Below are positions 14,071-19,748 of a stretch of DNA of 19,748 nt, in pieces (the first letter of the stretch is position 1; the number at the start of each line of letters is the position of its first letter). Source of the DNA: Clostridiales bacterium (GTDB lineage: Bacteria > Bacillota > Clostridia > Christensenellales > CAG-1252); the NCBI GenBank assembly GCA_003445835.1, contig DMCI01000095.1:1-19748 (forward strand). The letters run 5' to 3'. Both the position numbers and the translations under genes were made by a program. The notes under the pieces were generated by a model, which saw only the letters and a program-made list of their open reading frames with translations, did no database searches and was not told the DNA's origin.

Positions 14071-14104
14071 AAAAAATAACTTGGAAAACCTACTAAGGAG
14101 CGCT

Positions 14105-14731
14105 ATGGAAAATCTTTCGATCAAAGTTTTGGACGCCCTTTTCGACTTGTGCGAAGGGGAAAATTACGTGATCTTGGACAAAGAGGATATCGTCAAGTCT
14201 TTTCCCGAGCATCCTTTTGAGACGGACGAACTGACCGAGATCTTGGAATCTTTGACCGTCGAAGGGTTTATCGATCTCAAATACGCCGATAACACGGAGT
14301 ACTGCGTCGCGATGCGCACCAAGGGTCGCACCTTGATCAAACAATCGCGTGAGAAGTTGCAACATATATTAAACGAAAATCCCGTCCTTGAAGGGGAGGG
14401 GGGTACCGCCCCCGTCGAAGTTGCCGCGGAGGAACCCGTCGTGGAGTTCCCGCCTCGTCCGGAGCACAGGACGCCGCGTCGCAGGCAACCGATGCCCATC
14501 CCGCCCGAGGTGGAAGAGGAGATCTCCGCATTGGACGACGGTCATTTTACCGACAGCGGCAAACTTTCCAGAGGGTACACGATGCCGGATAGAGACGGAC
14601 TTCGTCGCGCGGCAAAAGCCCGGGAGCGTCGCGCCTTCTTCGCGGCGATGATCGGCGGCGCCGTGGGTTCCGTTTTGATGGGGCTCATTTTCCTGATCGT
14701 CATTTTGATAAAGTTTACGGGGAAGAGTTGA
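14105..14731 (+). CDS. Tail-anchored membrane protein with winged-helix-like N-terminus (unknown function)
   Basis: 208 residues; not recognised as a named family. Residues 1-86 look like a small helical domain of winged-helix type with a hairpin at the end (a helix ELTEILESLTVEGFI, then strands DLKYAD and TEYCVAMRTKG). Residues 87-175 are a polar linker rich in Pro, Glu and Arg. Residues 178-204 form one hydrophobic membrane helix preceded by Arg/Lys, so the N-terminal domain should face the cytoplasm. Start: AAGGAG five bases before the ATG at 14105; an upstream in-frame TTG (14081) lies before that site. The next gene encodes a smaller protein of the same plan. It is the first gene of an operon with uvrB-uvrA. 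DNA binding is plausible but unproven. Confidence 0.8.
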   Translation: MENLSIKVLDALFDLCEGENYVILDKEDIVKSFPEHPFETDELTEILESLTVEGFIDLKYADNTEYCVAMRTKGRTLIKQSREKLQHILNENPVLEGEGGTAPVEVAAEEPVVEFPPRPEHRTPRRRQPMPIPPEVEEEISALDDGHFTDSGKLSRGYTMPDRDGLRRAAKARERRAFFAAMIGGAVGSVLMGLIFLIVILIKFTGKS

Positions 14732-14732
14732 T

Positions 14733-15110
14733 ATGCTAAACAAGAAGGAAAGCGCCTTGATGCGCGTGATCTACAAAAAAACCACAAAAAACAAGGGGAT
14801 GTGCCTGATCCGCCCCGTGGATCTTATGACGGGCATTTCTTACGGGATCGACTTCAAGGCGGAAGACCTTGAACCCACCATCAAAGCCCTCGTTTACGAC
14901 GAGTATATCGACTTTGTCGAGTCGGACAAGAAGGGGGATTTTTACTACTGCATCACCCTCCTCAAAAAGGGCTTTGCCTTCCAGCGCAGTGAGGAACAAC
15001 GTATCCGCGCTCGTCGTTCCAGCATCATTACCAAAATACTTTTGGCGCTTCTCGGCGCGGCGGTCACCATCGTTTTGACCCGCGTTATCGCGCCTCTTAT
15101 CTTCAAATAA
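14733..15110 (+). CDS. Small tail-anchored protein, probable paralog of the preceding gene
   Basis: 125 residues; unknown function. A similar N-terminal domain (1-~85) carries the features seen in its neighbour: a proline or acid-rich 'IRPVDLM' where the other has 'DKEDIV', F-[KE]-x-[DE]-[DE]-L, a helix ending in EYIDF or GFIDL, a Y-C-I/V strand and a K-G turn. The linker is almost absent: RSEEQRIRARRSS leads directly into a membrane helix (98-122). The positive charge before it suggests a cytoplasmic N-terminus. The ATG is one base after the previous stop codon, with GGGGAAGAG as the ribosome binding site. The tight spacing suggests the two proteins are made together and may act as a pair. 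Confidence 0.8.
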   Translation: MLNKKESALMRVIYKKTTKNKGMCLIRPVDLMTGISYGIDFKAEDLEPTIKALVYDEYIDFVESDKKGDFYYCITLLKKGFAFQRSEEQRIRARRSSIITKILLALLGAAVTIVLTRVIAPLIFK

Positions 15111-15116
15111 GCAAAA

Positions 15117-17090
15117 ATGGACTTTCAGTTAGTTTCCTCTTTTTCTCCTTGCGGCGACCAACCGCAAGCCATTGACAAACTCGTCGAAGGCGTGCGTGAC
15201 GGGCTTACCACGCAAGTTCTTTTGGGCGTTACCGGCAGCGGCAAGACGTTTACGATGGCAAGCGTCATCGAAAAACTCAATCGTCCCGCTCTCGTCATCG
15301 CGCACAACAAGACCCTTGCGGCGCAGCTTTGCAATGAGTTTAGGGAACTGTTTCCGCACAATCGCGTGGAATTTTTCGTTTCGTATTACGACTACTACCA
15401 GCCCGAAGCCTACGTTCCCGCCACCGATACGTATATTGAAAAAGAATTGGATATCAACGACGAGATCGACAAGCTTCGCCACTCGGCGACCAGTTCTTTG
15501 TGCGAGCGGCACGATACCATCGTCGTCGCTTCGGTTTCCTGCATTTACGGTCTCGGCGCGCCCAAGGAGTACTACTCGCACGCCGTTTCCTTGCGCGAAG
15601 GGGACCAAAAGGAACGCGACGACATCATTCGTGATCTCGTTGCCATCCAGTACAACCGTTCGGATATGGACTTTCACCGCGGCACCTTCCGCGCTCGCGG
15701 CGACGTGTTGGATATCTTTCCGATCAGCTATTCCGATACCGCCATCCGCGTGGAGTTTTTCGGGGACGAGATCGACAAGATCACCGAATTCGACGTCGTG
15801 ACGGGCAAGACCAAAAGTGAACTCAAGCACGTCAATATCTTCCCCGCAAGTCACTATATGGTGGGTAGCGAGTCGTTGGACAGCGTCCTCGCTCGCATCA
15901 ACGCCGATATGCTGGCGCAGGAAAAGGAGTTTAAGGAACAAGGCAAACTCATCGAAGCGCAACGCATCCGCGAACGCGTTTTGTACGATACCGAGATGAT
16001 CCGCGAAGTGGGCTACTGCAACGGCATCGAAAACTACAGCCGATACTTTGACGGCAGGGCGCCGGGCACGCCGCCGTACACTTTGACCGACTTCTTCCCG
16101 GAGGACTTCATCGTCTTCGTGGACGAGAGCCATATGACGCTTCCGCAGATCCGCGCGATGTACAACGGCGACAGGGCGAGAAAGACCAACCTCGTGGAAT
16201 ACGGCTTCCGTCTTCCCGCGGCGTTTGACAACCGTCCGTTGAAGTTTGACGAGTTTTTGGAGCGGGTGCCGCAAATGATCTGCGTGTCCGCCACCCCCGG
16301 CCCTTACGAGATGCAGGAGGCGGGGCAAGTCGTGGAGCAGGTCATTCGTCCTACCGGCTTGTTGGACCCCGTCGTCCAAGTCAAACCCGTCAAAGGACAG
16401 ATCGACGATCTTTTGGGGGAGATCAAAAAGACCACCGCCAAAGGCTACCGCACGTTGGTCACCACTTTGACCAAGCGTATGGCGGAAAACCTGACGGATT
16501 ACCTAAAGGAACAAGGCATCAAAGCGATCTATATGCACAGCGATATCGTCACGCTGGAACGCATCAAGACGGTCAACGCTCTGCGTGAAGGGGAGTACGA
16601 CGTCTTGGTGGGCATCAACCTTTTGCGTGAAGGGTTGGATCTACCGGAAGTGGGGCTCATCGCCATTTTGGACGCGGACAAAGAGGGCTTTCTCCGCAGT
16701 GAAACTTCCTTGGTGCAGACGATCGGCAGGGCAGCGAGAAACGTGGACGGCAGGGTCATCATGTACGCCGACGTCATCACCGACAGTATGCAACGCGCGA
16801 TCGGTGAGACGGAGCGTCGCCGTGAAAAACAGCGCGCGCACAACGAAAAGTACGGCATTACGCCCAAAAGCGTCGTCAAACGTATCGTCAATACGATCGA
16901 GATCTCCAAGCCCGTAATGAAGCTTGAAGAGGAAAAGAAAAAGAAGTATACGAGCCGCGAATTGGATCATCAGATCGAACTCACCACCGCTTTGATGAAG
17001 CGCGCGGCGGCGGCGCTTGACTTTGAAAGCGCGATAGAACTCAGAGAACAACTTGCGATCTTGCAAAGTTTGAAAAAGAAAGGAAACTGA
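15117..17090 (+). CDS. uvrB: Excinuclease ABC subunit B
   Basis: 657 residues, full length. UvrB is the helicase-like damage-verification subunit of nucleotide excision repair; it is loaded on DNA by UvrA and recruits UvrC. Visible motifs: Walker A GVTGSGKT (37-44); the damage-probing beta-hairpin [20 protein letters not shown] (90-109); Walker B VDESH (335-339); SATPGPYE (391-398); [14 protein letters not shown] (499-512); the arginine-finger motif QTIGRAARN (534-542); and a C-terminal UVR motif (616-654) for UvrC/UvrA contact. The ATG lies six bases after the previous stop codon without a Shine-Dalgarno site, so translation is probably coupled to the upstream gene. Confidence 0.99.
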   Translation: MDFQLVSSFSPCGDQPQAIDKLVEGVRDGLTTQVLLGVTGSGKTFTMASVIEKLNRPALVIAHNKTLAAQLCNEFRELFPHNRVEFFVSYYDYYQPEAYVPATDTYIEKELDINDEIDKLRHSATSSLCERHDTIVVASVSCIYGLGAPKEYYSHAVSLREGDQKERDDIIRDLVAIQYNRSDMDFHRGTFRARGDVLDIFPISYSDTAIRVEFFGDEIDKITEFDVVTGKTKSELKHVNIFPASHYMVGSESLDSVLARINADMLAQEKEFKEQGKLIEAQRIRERVLYDTEMIREVGYCNGIENYSRYFDGRAPGTPPYTLTDFFPEDFIVFVDESHMTLPQIRAMYNGDRARKTNLVEYGFRLPAAFDNRPLKFDEFLERVPQMICVSATPGPYEMQEAGQVVEQVIRPTGLLDPVVQVKPVKGQIDDLLGEIKKTTAKGYRTLVTTLTKRMAENLTDYLKEQGIKAIYMHSDIVTLERIKTVNALREGEYDVLVGINLLREGLDLPEVGLIAILDADKEGFLRSETSLVQTIGRAARNVDGRVIMYADVITDSMQRAIGETERRREKQRAHNEKYGITPKSVVKRIVNTIEISKPVMKLEEEKKKKYTSRELDHQIELTTALMKRAAAALDFESAIELREQLAILQSLKKKGN

Positions 17091-17091
17091 T

Positions 17092-19748
17092 ATGGACGAC
17101 AAACTTTACGTAAAAGGAGCGAGGCAAAACAACCTCAAAAACATCGACGTTGAGATCCCCAAAAACAAATTGACGGTATTTACCGGTTTGTCGGGGAGCG
17201 GCAAGTCTTCGCTCGCCTTCGATACCATCTTTGCGGAAGGGCAGCGCCGCTACGTGGAAAGCCTTTCCTCTTACGCTCGCCAATTTATCGGGCAGGCGGA
17301 TAAGCCGGACGTCGACTATATCGACGGGCTTTGCCCTGCCATTTCCATCGACCAAAAGACCACCACCAGAAACCCGCGTTCCACCGTGGGCACCACCACC
17401 GAGATCTACGACTTTTTGCGTTTGCTGTACGCGCGTATCGGTATTCCGCATTGTCCCAACTGCGGCAGGGAGATCAAGGAAACTTCCATCGACCAGATCA
17501 CCGACAGCGTGATGGCGGCGGGCGAGGGGGCAAAGGTGCGCATTTTGGCGCCCGTCGTGCGTTCCAGAAAGGGCGAGTACTCTCGTCAGATCGAGGGGTA
17601 CAAAAAGCTCGGTTATCTGCGCTTCGTGATCGACGGCGTGGACTATTCCGCCGAGGACGAGCTTCCCGTATTGGACAAAAAACTCAAACATACGATCTCG
17701 GTCGTCATCGACCGTTTGAAGATCAAGGAAGGGTTGGAGCGTCGTTTGTCGGATAGTTTGGAGATCGCTCTCAAGATGACGGGAGGGCTCGTTACCGCTG
17801 ACGTGGAAGGCAAGGAAACCCTTTACAACACCAAGTATTCCTGCCCCGATTGCGATATCGCCATCGAGGAACTTACGCCGAGGTTTTTCAGCTTCAACAG
17901 TCCTTTCGGCGCTTGTCCCGCTTGCCACGGTTTGGGCTTCCGCTTCGAGGCGGACGTCGACCTCGTCGTCAAGGATTGGAACAAAAGCATCAATCAAGGC
18001 GCCGTCAACAACATCGGCTTCAGTATGGAGTCCAAAACGACGGCTATGCTGATGCGCGCCTTTGCGCAAAAGTACGGCTTTTCGCTGGATACTCCGCTGA
18101 AAGACCTTCCCGAAAAGATCCAAAATATGATCCTGTACGGCAACGGGGGAGAAGTGTTTGAAGTCAGTTACGTCACGCAGGCTTTTTCGGGTAGCCACAA
18201 GACCGCTTTCGAGGGGATCGTCAATTTGATCAATCGCCGTTACGATGAAACGGAAAGCGTCTTTATGAAATACGAGTATGAACGCTTGATGCGCGTCGTA
18301 CCCTGCGCCGTATGCGGCGGCAAAAGGCTCAAAAAGGAAGTTTTGGCAGTCACCCTCGGCGGCGTCAATATCTCGGAACTTTGCGACAAAAGCGTCAAGG
18401 ATCTGCAAACCTTTTTCGATACCCTCAAACTGACCGACCGTGAATTGATGATCGGCAACCAAGTGCTGAAAGAGATCAGGGCGAGGCTCAACTTCCTCGT
18501 CAACGTGGGGCTCGGATATTTGACGTTGTCGCGTTCCGCGGCTACCTTGTCGGGCGGTGAATCGCAACGTATCCGTCTTGCCACCCAGATCGGCAGCGGC
18601 TTGGTGGGAGTTTTGTACGTGTTGGATGAGCCGAGCATCGGCTTGCACCAAAAGGATAACGAGAAGTTGATCCAGGCGCTCAAGCGTCTGCGCGATCAAG
18701 GAAACACGTTGATCGTCGTCGAGCACGACGAGGATACGATCCGCAGCGCAGATTACGTCGTGGACATCGGACCCAAGGCGGGTATTTTGGGCGGCGAAGT
18801 GGTCGCCACCGGCACCCCGGAGGAGATCGCAAAGTGCGACGCGTCCATTACGGGGCAGTTCCTTTGCGGCAAGCGCAAGATCGAGGTGCCTAAGGAACGC
18901 CGCAAATGCGACGGCAGATATCTTGAAATTTTGGGCGCCAGGGAAAACAATCTTGCAGACATCGACGTAAAATTCCCCGTCGGGCTGTTTACCTGCGTGA
19001 CCGGCGTCAGCGGCAGCGGCAAAAGCAGTTTGGTGGGCGGCATTTTGTTCCCCGAACTCTCCAAGCAACTCAACGGCGCCAAAAAGGTCTTCGGCGGTAA
19101 ATGCGACGAGATCCGCGGGGTGGAGTACTTCGATAAAGTCATCGACATCGACCAATCCCCCATCGGCAGGACGCCGCGGAGCAACGCCGCCACCTATACC
19201 GGCGTGTTTACCGACATCCGCGACCTGTTTGCCAAATCTCCCGACGCAAGGGAAAGAGGCTACGGCTCGGGGCGCTACAGCTTCAACGTGCCGGGCGGCA
19301 GGTGTGAAAACTGTTCGGGCGACGGCGTGATGCGTATCGAAATGAACTTCCTGCCCGACGTTTACGTTCCTTGCGAAGTTTGCGGCGGCAAACGTTACAA
19401 TCGTGAAACGCTTGAAGTCCGCTACAAGGGCAAAAACATCGCCGAAGTACTCGATATGACGGTGGAGGAAGCGTGCGAGTTTTTCCGCAATATCCCCAAG
19501 ATCTACAACAAGATCAAAACGCTTTACGACGTGGGTCTCGGCTACATCAAACTGGGGCAACCCGCCACCGAGCTTTCGGGCGGCGAAGCCCAGCGCGTAA
19601 AACTTGCCACCGAGCTTGCCCGCCGCAGTACGGGCAAAACGGTCTACATTTTGGATGAGCCCACGACCGGCTTGCACAGCTACGACGTGGACAAATTGAT
19701 CAAGATCCTCAATCGATTGACCGAAGGCGGCAACACCGTCATCGTCAT
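17092..19748 (+). CDS. uvrA: Excinuclease ABC subunit A (truncated by the window edge)
   Basis: 885 codons are present; about 55-60 C-terminal residues lie beyond the window. UvrA is the ABC-type ATPase that finds DNA damage and loads UvrB. Both ATPase halves are visible: Walker A GLSGSGKS (32-39) and GVSGSGKS (638-645); signature motifs LSGGESQR (486-493) and LSGGEAQR (828-835); Walker [10 protein letters not shown] and ILDEPTTGL. Zinc-binding cysteines appear as CPNC, CPDC, CPAC, CAVC and in the second half CENC ... CEVC. The ATG is one base after the uvrB stop codon, with AAGGAA upstream. The far C-terminus is not seen. Confidence 0.99.
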   Translation, partial: MDDKLYVKGARQNNLKNIDVEIPKNKLTVFTGLSGSGKSSLAFDTIFAEGQRRYVESLSSYARQFIGQADKPDVDYIDGLCPAISIDQKTTTRNPRSTVGTTTEIYDFLRLLYARIGIPHCPNCGREIKETSIDQITDSVMAAGEGAKVRILAPVVRSRKGEYSRQIEGYKKLGYLRFVIDGVDYSAEDELPVLDKKLKHTISVVIDRLKIKEGLERRLSDSLEIALKMTGGLVTADVEGKETLYNTKYSCPDCDIAIEELTPRFFSFNSPFGACPACHGLGFRFEADVDLVVKDWNKSINQGAVNNIGFSMESKTTAMLMRAFAQKYGFSLDTPLKDLPEKIQNMILYGNGGEVFEVSYVTQAFSGSHKTAFEGIVNLINRRYDETESVFMKYEYERLMRVVPCAVCGGKRLKKEVLAVTLGGVNISELCDKSVKDLQTFFDTLKLTDRELMIGNQVLKEIRARLNFLVNVGLGYLTLSRSAATLSGGESQRIRLATQIGSGLVGVLYVLDEPSIGLHQKDNEKLIQALKRLRDQGNTLIVVEHDEDTIRSADYVVDIGPKAGILGGEVVATGTPEEIAKCDASITGQFLCGKRKIEVPKERRKCDGRYLEILGARENNLADIDVKFPVGLFTCVTGVSGSGKSSLVGGILFPELSKQLNGAKKVFGGKCDEIRGVEYFDKVIDIDQSPIGRTPRSNAATYTGVFTDIRDLFAKSPDARERGYGSGRYSFNVPGGRCENCSGDGVMRIEMNFLPDVYVPCEVCGGKRYNRETLEVRYKGKNIAEVLDMTVEEACEFFRNIPKIYNKIKTLYDVGLGYIKLGQPATELSGGEAQRVKLATELARRSTGKTVYILDEPTTGLHSYDVDKLIKILNRLTEGGNTVIV

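Noticed and set aside
14081..14104. Earlier TTG start for the first tail-anchored protein
   Set aside because: It lies upstream of the AAGGAG that properly serves the ATG at 14105.
15129..16379. 416-codon open frame on the minus strand opposite uvrB
   Set aside because: Antisense shadow of the strongly supported uvrB.
17041..19677. 878-codon open frame on the minus strand opposite uvrA
   Set aside because: The plus-strand UvrA product has all family motifs over the same bases; the antisense frame is open only because of codon bias and has no recognisable motif.

Overview
The window looks like a chromosomal segment of a low-to-mid G+C Gram-positive bacterium (Bacillota). I would guess an anaerobic Clostridia-type lineage, but I cannot place it further. 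The reasons are AGGAGG-type ribosome binding sites, strong vegetative sigma-A promoters (one is an exact TTGACA-17-TATAAT), a spoVG gene, a very large lipoprotein with Fn3-like and beta-helix repeats, and short T-tailed hairpin terminators. No insertion sequence, phage gene, CRISPR array or toxin-antitoxin pair was seen, and nearly all of the sequence is accounted for by tightly packed genes.

Layout. On the left, on the minus strand, are a tRNA-Ser(CGA) (1-90), a flavin-binding PNPOx/NimA-like protein (178-654) and a LURP-one/tubby-like protein (716-1225). A divergent intergenic region (1226-1391) follows, and all later genes are on the plus strand. An 8.1-kb gene (1392-9491) encodes a ~2,699-residue lipoprotein with about seven Fn3-like domains and then three beta-helix (GLUG-like) modules separated by Ig-like linkers. 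It is followed at close spacing by a PAP2 lipid phosphatase (9501-10532) and an AMP-forming acyl-activating ligase (10585-12126). These three probably form one surface/envelope transcription unit. Next are spoVG (12232-12507) with its own consensus promoter and terminator, and murC (12633-13955), which appears to be transcribed from a promoter so close that its mRNA may be leaderless. A second terminator ends murC.

The last unit is a four-gene operon from a promoter at about 14042-14070. Two small tail-anchored proteins, which look like distant paralogs with winged-helix-like N-termini (14105-14731 and 14733-15110), are followed by uvrB (15117-17090) and uvrA (17092 to the window edge, truncated). 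Spacing is 1-6 bp throughout. UvrA and UvrB are the damage-recognition half of nucleotide excision repair. The two membrane-tethered proteins co-transcribed with them are the part of the window least explained by known biology.

Most of the window is ordinary core genome. The items most worth following up are the membrane-anchored pair fused into the uvrBA operon, the giant repeat lipoprotein with its lipid-enzyme neighbours, and the possible leaderless start of murC.
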